From Candidatus Pacearchaeota archaeon (lineage in GTDB: Archaea; Nanobdellota; Nanobdellia; Pacearchaeales; GW2011-AR1): a stretch of DNA of 52,518 bases. Shown piece by piece: positions 8,268-16,266 of the stretch. Under the pieces are notes generated by a model, which saw only the letters and a program-made list of their open reading frames with translations, did not search any database and had not been told where the DNA came from. The translations under genes and the position numbers were made by a program. Positions within the stretch are counted from its first letter, which is position 1. Every line of letters begins with the position of its first letter. Location of the stretch: NCBI GenBank assembly GCA_018303885.1, contig JAGVXG010000008.1, forward strand, positions 1 to 52,518, given 5' to 3'.

Positions 8268-10394
8268 TCAATCACTCCTAACTTCAAACGGCTTCGCAAT
8301 AATATTACATGCGTTAGGGAAAGGCTGGTTTCCAAACTCGTCAGAGCATTTTATGTAAAAAATCTTGTTTGTGTTCCATGCAGTTGAATGCTCTGTTCCA
8401 TTAACAGCCTTAGTCATGTTTGTGCCATCCTTAAACAAGTAATCACAGCCAAAGTTTCCATATACGCATTGTGCTTTTTCATTCGTAATCACCTTCAGAC
8501 TGTTTTCTTGTCTGAAGACACGAACAACTGTAGGTGCGATTGTGTCTGTTTCTACTTTGAAACTAATTGTTTTTGTGTCTACATTTCCTCCAAGGTCTAT
8601 GCATTGAATATCATAAATGTAGTCTCCTGCTGTAAGGAATAAATCCTGAGAATGTTCGTGTGTTCCTGTATTGAAAAATTCATTGAAGTTTCCACCTGTT
8701 CCAGGTCCTTCATAAGAGCACAATGCCTTTCCTTCATCATATCCTGCAGAGGTCTTTACTTCAAGCTTTACTTTTATCACATCTGTCGAATCTTTTATCG
8801 TCGTTGAGTTTGGTTTTGCAGAATCTATTACCAAAGGCTCTGTCCCCTTCAATGTGAATTTGTATGACTGTTTGTTTGTATTTCTTTTATTTTCTTCAGG
8901 AGTTCCTTTCAAATGTGGCTGATCTTTGCATCTGAAATAAAATTCGTTATCTGCTCTATCTATCAAGCCAGTTAAAGTCGTTGCACATTGATAAAGCATC
9001 TGTGCATTGAATTCAAGTGCTCCTGTTTTGCATGTCATTTGGTTTTCCATATCATCGTAGGCTCTATCAAGTCTGTCCCACTTACATTCACTTGGTTCAT
9101 TTACATAAACCTGGAGATTTACAGAAGTTTGTCCAAATGGTATTGGAGAATTGTTTAAAATACTTGTTGTTACTATTTCTGGCTGTCTTTTATCTGGCCC
9201 ATTATCAACACAGAATTTAAAGATCGTAAAGGCTGATGGAGAGTCTCCTTTTGGATTTCCGTTTTCATCTTGACATCTGAAATAAATTGAGAATCGTCCC
9301 CCATTTGCAAGGGTTATGCCTTCCGCCTCAAGAGCATCAGGACTTTGGATATTTGTTTGGAATGAATGGTTATACCTTGTTCTACCTTCACTTAAGAAAT
9401 GTTCCATTGTATCAAAATTATTTTTATTTGAGAAATCAACTTTACATTTTCCCGCTTTATTAAGAGTGACACCAAACCTTAAAGCAATGAAGGGGGCCAC
9501 GCATCCATTATCGTTTGTTTCAGGCACAATTTTCCATCCCCTGTTTGGAGGAGAAGTTGTACTATCTGGAATATATTTGTAACCTGTTGTAAGGATTTGC
9601 TGCCATGGTTGCATTATAGGAGGTGTTACGTCGTCTCTGTTTTTCCAGATACAAAGTTCTTCTGTTGTCCCCTTATTAACAAGTTCACATGCCTGCCCAA
9701 GACTTTCACATTGATATTCTGTGCATGGCAAACCCCCTTTATTACACCTGTCACAATACTGTCCGCCCAAAGGCGCGTCCCAAGGATAACATGTAAAAGA
9801 ATAAAGATCATATTTTACATCTTTGGCAAAAACCGCAAAAATTACCACAGCAACTATAAGACCAATAACTGGAGCGCTAATCCCCAAAATTGCATTTATT
9901 CCTAGGTCTTTTAATGTCATTGAGGCAAAAACACCGATAGAAACCCCAGCTGAAATTGCTTTTTCAATTGATGGATCTAAAAAATCAACTTGGCTAAAGA
10001 ACCCTCTAAGGCCAGCGTAAATACCTGCAGCTGTAAAAGCATTGCCACCCACTTGCCCAATATTTTTACCTACTGATTCTCCAATTGCTCCACCCCTCCT
10101 ACCACCAGGCTCGGCTACCCCCCTAGCTCCTCCTCCACCAAGTCTGGTTACCTCACCAGTTACTTGTATCGATGTTGTTTCAGTCTGCTCCGCTCTCTCT
10201 AAACCAGACAAATCGCTGCCAGACTCTGATGGCGCTAACGCTTTTATAGTGGATTTTGTAGTGGGAATAGGCACTGGAGATAAAGCATTTACAACACGAA
10301 ACTCGCTTCCAACAAAATAAGAAAAGGCAATAATACTTACTAATAGAATAATTATCTGGCTTATTACAACACTTTTTTTTATTTTATTTTTCAT
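8268..10394 (-). CDS. large Cys-rich membrane/surface protein
   Basis: The 708-aa protein has an N-terminal hydrophobic segment (IIILLVSIIAFSYFVGS), a Gly-rich linker, two or three more hydrophobic helices around residues 115-190, and a long ectodomain. The ectodomain begins with a Cys-dense stretch (YCDRCNKGGLPCTEYQCESL) and continues with repeated beta-rich units ending in FRCQD, FRCKDQ or IKCSDEFGN, like Ig-type or bacterial surface repeats. It lies 9 nt from the next Cys-rich gene, so the two are probably co-transcribed. It may be a large pilus-associated or adhesin-type subunit. The architecture is direct; the role is unknown. Confidence 0.65.
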   Translation of the reverse strand: MKNKIKKSVVISQIIILLVSIIAFSYFVGSEFRVVNALSPVPIPTTKSTIKALAPSESGSDLSGLERAEQTETTSIQVTGEVTRLGGGGARGVAEPGGRRGGAIGESVGKNIGQVGGNAFTAAGIYAGLRGFFSQVDFLDPSIEKAISAGVSIGVFASMTLKDLGINAILGISAPVIGLIVAVVIFAVFAKDVKYDLYSFTCYPWDAPLGGQYCDRCNKGGLPCTEYQCESLGQACELVNKGTTEELCIWKNRDDVTPPIMQPWQQILTTGYKYIPDSTTSPPNRGWKIVPETNDNGCVAPFIALRFGVTLNKAGKCKVDFSNKNNFDTMEHFLSEGRTRYNHSFQTNIQSPDALEAEGITLANGGRFSIYFRCQDENGNPKGDSPSAFTIFKFCVDNGPDKRQPEIVTTSILNNSPIPFGQTSVNLQVYVNEPSECKWDRLDRAYDDMENQMTCKTGALEFNAQMLYQCATTLTGLIDRADNEFYFRCKDQPHLKGTPEENKRNTNKQSYKFTLKGTEPLVIDSAKPNSTTIKDSTDVIKVKLEVKTSAGYDEGKALCSYEGPGTGGNFNEFFNTGTHEHSQDLFLTAGDYIYDIQCIDLGGNVDTKTISFKVETDTIAPTVVRVFRQENSLKVITNEKAQCVYGNFGCDYLFKDGTNMTKAVNGTEHSTAWNTNKIFYIKCSDEFGNQPFPNACNIIAKPFEVRSD

Positions 10395-10403
10395 TTCAAC
10401 TTA

Positions 10404-12128
10404 TTAAGACTCCTCAGGTTCATAGTTTTTAGTTCTTACAACAGGGTTTTCGCTGTGATAGCCTTTAATTTCTATGTAATTGCTTTTGTTTCCACAATCT
10501 CCGAGAGCAACGCACATGTTATTTCTATCATTCGCCCATTTATTACGTGAGAATTCTAATATGAATTTGTTCGGAGGATCGCCCTTTCTTAATCCAGCAC
10601 ATTCACAATTTTCTTTGCAGTCCCAATCCAAACCACCGAGCAAACTTTTTTCAAATTTCACTAAGCAATTATCACTTGCAAGCAGGCATATATCTGTTGC
10701 CTTACTTTCAGGAGCCCAAAAATCAAATCCGGGAGGATAAAGAGGTACACATGCAGCACCCTTTTTCTCATCGTCGTCACCAGAAACCTCTGCTTTTGGC
10801 ACAAGTTGCCCTTCACTATTGACTACAAAGGGTTTTCCTTCGTCGTCACGAAATCCTGATAATGATAAAGTTTGCCCTTCTAACCATTTACAGTCTCTTT
10901 TATCGCGATTTTCACAGTCTTTTTTATTATCCATAGAAGTACATTCTTGCCATTCATTTGCCCTGCATCTTGCTGAACTAAATCCAGGAACAACTTCATC
11001 TTCAATACAGAGTGTTCCCCTAAAAGGATCACATAACTCTGTGGTAACTTCCCCATTATAGCAAACAAATTTTCCATGCTGGCTTCCAGGCAAGTTTTGA
11101 CTTATTCCTGTAGAGGTAGCACACCATGTTTCTCCGTGCTCATATTTTTTGCCCTGATATTCACAACTTAAATCCGCACAGACAAAACTTCCGTATTGTG
11201 GTTGTGGTGTTGCCTTGTTGCCACGCTCAAAAGGCTTGCAAGTACTACCGGGTACAGCTGTATAATCACAGCTTCCACATGTAGTAGAGCCAGCATTGCC
11301 TTCATCTGGGTTGCAGCTTTCATCCCTTTCTTTTATATTGGTCCAGTATTCCTGATTGTTTATTTTTGATGCATCGTAAATATTTGCAAGATTCCCGCAC
11401 GTGTCTAAGAAATAAACCTCAAATTTATTTTCAACACATGTTGTTTTCTGTGATCTTCCGCAATTTGTAGCAAGAGATTCTGCAGAACACAAAAGCCCCT
11501 CATGAAATTCTATTGTTGTATCCTCAGAACTTCCAGAATTTGATTCAAGTTTTTGGCATTCTGATTGCGTTAAAAGTTTGCATTTTCTTTCGATGCCATC
11601 ATCAATAACACAAGCACCCTTTACGTCAGGATTTGCACTTGCAAGACAGGCTTCATTGCTTTTTATATCTGACCTGAAATTTGATGGAATTCCATAATCA
11701 GAAGAAAGAGTTTTACATTCGTTTTGTGTTACAAACGCTCCTTGGTCTCCAAGCAAACAACAACCCAATTGGCATTGAATAATCTCATCTGGTTTTCCGG
11801 GAAGCCAGACTCCGTTGCTTTCTTGACAAACTACTTGAGGAACGTTAGGACGGCATTCTCCTGCTCTGTTATTAACACATGTTCCAAGCTTGCAAAATGC
11901 AGTGGCTTCACATGAAGTTGAAGCTTGGCGATAACGCTGGCCAGTGATAGGGTTTATAGCTGTGTTAACCTGATTTGCAGGAACATTCTGACACCATGCA
12001 CCGCTCAATGTTTTTTCAGCGCAGACAAAAGTTTCTCCGACAGCAGATACTTGATTAATTGATAAAAATACTAAAATTGTTAATATAAATACTCCGAGTA
12101 TCAACATAGACCAACTTTTTTTTACCAT
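10404..12128 (-). CDS. Cys-rich secreted protein
   Basis: I prefer ATG at 12128 (574 aa) over the track start at 12158: it gives MVKKSWSMLILGVFILTILV, a clean signal or anchor, and an AAGGAGCGAG site lies upstream. The mature part contains dozens of Cys in short spacings (CQLGCCLLGDQGAFVTQNEC, CGSCDYT, CKENCECAGL), indicating a disulfide-knotted extracellular protein. The motif GCCLLGDQG-x-C recurs with variations, suggesting tandem small modules. No catalytic motif is seen. It is transcribed between a pilin-like gene and the 708-aa surface protein. Confidence 0.65.
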   Translation of the reverse strand: MVKKSWSMLILGVFILTILVFLSINQVSAVGETFVCAEKTLSGAWCQNVPANQVNTAINPITGQRYRQASTSCEATAFCKLGTCVNNRAGECRPNVPQVVCQESNGVWLPGKPDEIIQCQLGCCLLGDQGAFVTQNECKTLSSDYGIPSNFRSDIKSNEACLASANPDVKGACVIDDGIERKCKLLTQSECQKLESNSGSSEDTTIEFHEGLLCSAESLATNCGRSQKTTCVENKFEVYFLDTCGNLANIYDASKINNQEYWTNIKERDESCNPDEGNAGSTTCGSCDYTAVPGSTCKPFERGNKATPQPQYGSFVCADLSCEYQGKKYEHGETWCATSTGISQNLPGSQHGKFVCYNGEVTTELCDPFRGTLCIEDEVVPGFSSARCRANEWQECTSMDNKKDCENRDKRDCKWLEGQTLSLSGFRDDEGKPFVVNSEGQLVPKAEVSGDDDEKKGAACVPLYPPGFDFWAPESKATDICLLASDNCLVKFEKSLLGGLDWDCKENCECAGLRKGDPPNKFILEFSRNKWANDRNNMCVALGDCGNKSNYIEIKGYHSENPVVRTKNYEPEES

Positions 12129-12277
12129 ATTAATAACTCGCTCCTTCCAGTCGTTCATAATTTACGCTTTTGTTAATGTAAAAACCCACAGAATTGAAAT
12201 TTATAACCATACTATTTTCTTTTAACTTATTAAAACTCTTTTTCTCTTTTTTATCATCAAAATATATTTTCATCATT

Positions 12278-13078
12278 TTAATTCGTTGCAACTTCATCAA
12301 TTCCATAGCCAGGAGGCCATGCAACGCTTCTTGATGCAAACTGGAATTTATTTCCCGTGTTTCTGTCTGTTAAGATATAAATTGTTGAGCCATCTACCTG
12401 ATTGAGCTTTTCAACTTTTAAATCCGGATAATAACTCATGTAAAGTGTTGTTTCTGCATCTCCGAATTCTGATTCCCAATCAATTATGCTATTTGCTATG
12501 CTTACCAATTCATAAAGACCATTGTTCAAAACAACATTGAAAGAATCATACCTTTCTGTATCTGTTTTCGTCGTAGTTAAAGTATAATTAAATCTTGCCA
12601 CAACTCTTTTTGGAAGCAATTCAACTCTTACATTTCCAGGCCGCAAGTTCACAGTATATCCTCTTGATTCATAACTGTTTTTCAGCTCGTTAAAACAATT
12701 GACTACAGCAGGTTTTATTTCGTTTTCAATTTCTGATTCAATATGTTCTTTTAGCAATGGCCGTTGAACGCTGCAAGTTTTGTAATATTCTGTCGTGTAG
12801 CAAAGATATTCTATTTTATCATCTTGGTAAAGAATGAAATTTTCCGGATTCACACTGCCGCCTTGTGATGAAATAAGATTGACAGTATCCTCTAAATCAT
12901 TTTCAATACATATCTGTATGAACTCATTAGGGCTTTTTTCATCGAACCCTGTCGTGACTGTTGTTCCCGGCCTCAAAAAATAAATCAACACAACAAGCGC
13001 CACAATCAAAATAGCAGCAATAATGAAAACAGTTACTTGTCCGCCTTTATTTACTATAAAAGAATCACCTCTTTTCAT
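12278..13078 (-). CDS. pilin-like surface protein
   Basis: The 266-aa protein starts MKRGDSFIVNKGGQVTVFII and continues into a ~22-residue helix ending YFLRPG, so it has a KGGQ-type class III signal. The ectodomain starts FIQICIENDLEDTVNLISSQ, with Cys in CYTTEYYKTC and NCFNEL, and ends PPGYGIDEVATN. Relatives with this GGQ plus CIE pattern occur widely in DPANN genomes, to my recollection as hypothetical proteins. A TTTATAAA box precedes the start by about 20 nt. Confidence 0.65.
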   Translation of the reverse strand: MKRGDSFIVNKGGQVTVFIIAAILIVALVVLIYFLRPGTTVTTGFDEKSPNEFIQICIENDLEDTVNLISSQGGSVNPENFILYQDDKIEYLCYTTEYYKTCSVQRPLLKEHIESEIENEIKPAVVNCFNELKNSYESRGYTVNLRPGNVRVELLPKRVVARFNYTLTTTKTDTERYDSFNVVLNNGLYELVSIANSIIDWESEFGDAETTLYMSYYPDLKVEKLNQVDGSTIYILTDRNTGNKFQFASRSVAWPPGYGIDEVATN

Positions 13079-13137
13079 GTTTTATACAAGGAAATTTTAT
13101 TTATAAATCTTGTTGGGATTTCGTTGAATTTTACGAT

Positions 13138-13863
13138 TCAATCTTCAGTTTCAACTCTTGGCGCTAAAAGAAAAGAAAGTTCCATGAAGCCGTTTTTTAT
13201 ATCTATTTTAAGAGGGTGGTCATCTGCAAATTTTAAAAGCGTCCGGTCAGAAAGTTTCGCACCTTTGACGAATTTTTGCAAATACTCCAAGCTGTATCGT
13301 GATTTGCAGTTTTCTGCCTGAATCTTGGCCTCGTCTCCTGAAAATTCAGACATCGCAGAATTCAAGCCGCGCGCTTCTATGATAAATTTCCCTTCCCGAA
13401 CGATAAATGAGCACGCGTCTGCAACAACCATGCAGTCTTCAACAGAATCCACGAAATCAGATGAATTTAATTCTATTACAGAGCTGAATTCAAGATTTGG
13501 TATTTCTTTTTCCTCGCTTTCAATTTCTATTAAAGCCAAGTTGAAATTTCTTTTTATTCTGTCATGAATTTGAATGTTGAGCACATTGCCTTTTTTTTCC
13601 ATAATCAAAGAACTTCCGGGCCCGCTTCTTTTTAAAACTCTTTTTAGGTTTTCAAGATTAATTCCAAGAACTTCGTTGTCTGTCTCAAACATTGAGAAAG
13701 AACTTTTTGGAAGAACAAACTTAACCATTGAAACATTTGCAGGATCCATGGCAGTTATGCTCAACCCTGATTCGTTGACTTTCATTCTTACTTCTGTCAC
13801 AAGCTCGGAAATAATTTCCACTACCCTAGATAAAAGTCCTGGATTTTCAAGTCTGACTAGCAT
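13138..13863 (-). CDS. pcn: DNA polymerase sliding clamp (PCNA)
   Basis: The 241-aa length is normal for archaeal PCNA. Typical features are LSITAMDPANVSMVKFVLPK in the first domain, an interdomain region around IEIESEEKEIP, and the C-terminal LKIDIKNGFMELSFLLAPRVE with the APR motif that joins PIP-box partners. It forms a ring on DNA that tethers polymerases, ligase and nucleases. The primase gene is transcribed divergently 136 nt away, so replication genes are grouped here. The call is secure. Confidence 0.95.
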   Translation of the reverse strand: MLVRLENPGLLSRVVEIISELVTEVRMKVNESGLSITAMDPANVSMVKFVLPKSSFSMFETDNEVLGINLENLKRVLKRSGPGSSLIMEKKGNVLNIQIHDRIKRNFNLALIEIESEEKEIPNLEFSSVIELNSSDFVDSVEDCMVVADACSFIVREGKFIIEARGLNSAMSEFSGDEAKIQAENCKSRYSLEYLQKFVKGAKLSDRTLLKFADDHPLKIDIKNGFMELSFLLAPRVETED

Positions 13864-13969
13864 TTTAATTATAGGAGCGGAACCTCAACACCAAAAAACA
13901 GGTTCTGCTTTTAAGTATTGTTATCATGAAGTATATTTATATCTATAGCACCGATTTCATATTGTATAA

Positions 13970-13979
13970 TTATATAAAT
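13970..13979 (+). promoter_or_regulatory. TATA box for the primase gene
   Basis: A TTATATAAAT element about 25 nt before the ATG at 14000 predicts a leaderless or nearly leaderless mRNA. Confidence 0.5.
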
Positions 13980-13999
13980 GTTTTACCTTTAAATTTGAC

Positions 14000-15382
14000 A
14001 TGGAAAAAGATGTGGGAAAAGACTTAGAGAAAAGCACCAAAGAACAAAGAATAAGAAAAATAACACAGCTTTACTATTCAAGGCCAGACGTCCAGAAAGC
14101 GATATTTGAATTTTCAAAAAACAGAGAAGTTGTCCCAAGCTACATGATGGAGGCCTTTGGAAAGCGCCCGGACGCGTTTGAGTACTTAGGGGATATTTTT
14201 GAACTTGTCAAGGGAGGAGCAACAAGCTTTCACTGTTCTGAAGAGCTTTGGTCACAGCCTCTTTCTCTCCTTACAGGAATGACTGAAAAACAGCTCAACG
14301 AACTGCGAATTGGCTGGGATCTTATCTTGGATATAGACAGCAAATATCTTGACTACAGTAAAATCCTTGCACAAATAATAATACGTGTTTTGAAATTTTA
14401 TGGAGTTAAAAACATAGGAATCAAGTTCAGCGGCAGCAAGGGATTCCATATAATCGTGCCGTGGAAAGCATTCCCCAAGGAAATTAATCAAGTAAAAACC
14501 AGCGAAATGTTTCCCACATGGCCGCGAATTTTAACACAATTTATAATGGAAGCATGCAAAGATGACTTGATTAAAAAAATAACAGAGACAACAGAGGCCC
14601 AATATGCGACTGTTAAAAAATACATTAAGGGCGATGAAACTTCAGGAGACTTCGCGAAAAAAGTCATGCCTGATTTAATTCTTGTTTCATCAAGGCACCT
14701 TTTTCGTGCCCCTTACTCATTACATGAAAAAACAGCTTTGGCCAGCGTTGTTTTAAATCCAGAAGAAATAAAAGACTTCGAGCCAAGAGATGCAGATCCG
14801 TTAAAAGTAAAAATTAGGGCCTTCATGCCGGATTCCAAAGAAGGCGAAGCCACAGAAATTCTCAGAGAAGCTTTAGATTGGTACAAAAACAAAAACCCTG
14901 ATGAAATACAAGGAGACGTAAACCAAAGAAAAGAATTTGACTTTAAGCCCATTAAGCTTTCTGATTTTTCAGAAGAACTTTTGCCGCCATCAATAAAGAA
15001 AATTCTGCAAGGCATGGCAGACGGGCGCAAAAGAGCGTTGTTTGTTCTAATAAATTTTTTTAGATCAATAGGACTCGACAAAGACATCTTTGAAAAGAAA
15101 ATTTATGAATGGAATGAAAAAAACGAAATTCCATTAAAAAAAGGCTACATACAAACTCAGATTTCATGGAGTTATAGAAATAAAACCGCACCGCCGCCAA
15201 ACTATGACAAAGACTATTACAAAGGAATCGGGATTTCACCGACAGAGGAAGAACTCCGCTATAAAAATCCCGTGAATTACATGGTAAAAAAAAGCATGCA
15301 GAAAAACTTCCAAAATTCTCAGGATGCTCAAAATACAGATAATTCAGTAAAAAGAAGAAAGGCAAAACGCGCAGAAAACTAA
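14000..15382 (+). CDS. priS: DNA primase small subunit with extra C-terminal domain
   Basis: Residues ~20-300 are the archaeo-eukaryotic primase fold: GATSFHCSEELW near the start, the DxD metal motif in LILDIDSKYLDY, SGSKGFHIIVPW for nucleotide binding, and SSRHLFRAPYSLHEKT. At 460 aa it is about 100 residues longer than usual PriS. The extra part (LPPSIKKILQGMADGRKRAL ... WNEKNEIPLKKGYIQTQISW) looks like a PriL-C/PriX-type helical domain, but lacks the Cys that bind Fe-S. No separate PriL is in the window. It makes RNA or DNA primers for replication. The C-terminal domain assignment is inference. Confidence 0.88.
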   Translation: MEKDVGKDLEKSTKEQRIRKITQLYYSRPDVQKAIFEFSKNREVVPSYMMEAFGKRPDAFEYLGDIFELVKGGATSFHCSEELWSQPLSLLTGMTEKQLNELRIGWDLILDIDSKYLDYSKILAQIIIRVLKFYGVKNIGIKFSGSKGFHIIVPWKAFPKEINQVKTSEMFPTWPRILTQFIMEACKDDLIKKITETTEAQYATVKKYIKGDETSGDFAKKVMPDLILVSSRHLFRAPYSLHEKTALASVVLNPEEIKDFEPRDADPLKVKIRAFMPDSKEGEATEILREALDWYKNKNPDEIQGDVNQRKEFDFKPIKLSDFSEELLPPSIKKILQGMADGRKRALFVLINFFRSIGLDKDIFEKKIYEWNEKNEIPLKKGYIQTQISWSYRNKTAPPPNYDKDYYKGIGISPTEEELRYKNPVNYMVKKSMQKNFQNSQDAQNTDNSVKRRKAKRAEN

Positions 15383-15418
15383 AGATAATTTTAAAAAGAA
15401 GAGAAAGTTAGTAATAAA

Positions 15419-15601
15419 ATGGCTAATCATAAACTTCCAGTTTTCATTCTCTTCACCGTTGCCGGTCTTGCGCTTAGCGCTTTATCATTGGGCTCAACAG
15501 GGCATGTTATTTCAGATGTAACTGGAACAACTCAAGGCTTAGCAGGAGTTTTTCTTTTTATTCTTGGGTTGGCGGGAATAGCTTTTGGTTCGAAGAGATA
15601 A
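15419..15601 (+). CDS. small two-TM protein
   Basis: This 60-aa protein consists of two hydrophobic helices around LSLGSTGHVISDVTGTTQGL and ends in GSKR. The whole protein resembles the last 55 residues of the gene at 18258 (LSLKSTGNAIGTLGTTTGLL). It lies 36 nt after the primase gene. It could be a free-standing copy of a C-terminal membrane module. Confidence 0.6.
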   Translation: MANHKLPVFILFTVAGLALSALSLGSTGHVISDVTGTTQGLAGVFLFILGLAGIAFGSKR

Positions 15602-15651
15602 AAAATATCGCACCAGAAAACATTTAAATATATCTTCTGTTTGAAATAAAT

Positions 15652-15864
15652 ATGAAATTAACGGTTGATATACATAAAGGAGAAAAATTCTTCATTGCAA
15701 GAGTTCCTGAGTTAGGAGTTACTACCCAAGGCAAGACAAGACAAGAAGCAAAGAAAAACCTAAAAGAAGCAGTTCAATTACATCTTGAATCAATGGTTGA
15801 ATATATGATAGAAAAAGGAAATGTCAAATTTAGTAATAATAGAGTGATTTCTTTAAGTAAATAA
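15652..15864 (+). CDS. hicB: HicB-family antitoxin
   Basis: The 70-aa HicB fold has VDIHKGEKFFIARVPELGVT, then TQGKTRQEAKKNLKEAVQLH, the usual partial RNase-H-like antitoxin core. The TAA is followed by a single base and the ATG of hicA, a typical coupled pair in B-A order. HicB binds HicA and represses the operon. A TATA-like ATTTAAATATA lies about 25 nt before the ATG. Confidence 0.85.
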   Translation: MKLTVDIHKGEKFFIARVPELGVTTQGKTRQEAKKNLKEAVQLHLESMVEYMIEKGNVKFSNNRVISLSK

Positions 15865-15865
15865 A

Positions 15866-16084
15866 ATGCCCAAATTGCCTAGAATATCAGGCGTAGAAGT
15901 AATAAAAATTCTCACTAAATTTTTTGGTTTCAGAACATTACGACAAAGAGGAAGTCATGTTACTCTCACGAATGACTTGGTTTTTCTTACAGTTCCTTTG
16001 CATCCCGAGTTAGACAGGGGAACACTATTAGCAATTCTAAGAGATGCCCATATTTCAAGAGAAGATTTTTTAGAGTATGTGTAA
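15866..16084 (+). CDS. hicA: HicA-family mRNA interferase toxin
   Basis: The 72-aa protein has the HicA dsRBD-like fold: LPRISGVEVIKILTKFFGF, then RQRGSHVTLTN with the catalytic His of GSH, and the end of the fold TLLAILRDAHISREDFLEYV. It would cleave mRNA when free of HicB. Length and motifs are intact, so the pair is probably active. Confidence 0.87.
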   Translation: MPKLPRISGVEVIKILTKFFGFRTLRQRGSHVTLTNDLVFLTVPLHPELDRGTLLAILRDAHISREDFLEYV

Positions 16085-16266
16085 ATTAACTCTTCCCCAC
16101 CCGCCCCACCCTTAAAACACATTTTTAATAGAAGCCCAACAGATTTTATATTAACAATTTTTAGTATATATCTGAGCGTAGCGAAGCAAACCAGCGAACG
16201 AAGCGAGCGATACCAATATTCAAATATCTCAAAAATATTTAAAAACAAGAATTAACTCTAGATACT

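Noticed and set aside
10042-10320. 92-aa Pro-rich plus-strand ORF
   Set aside because: It is the reverse of the Gly-rich linker of the 708-aa surface protein.
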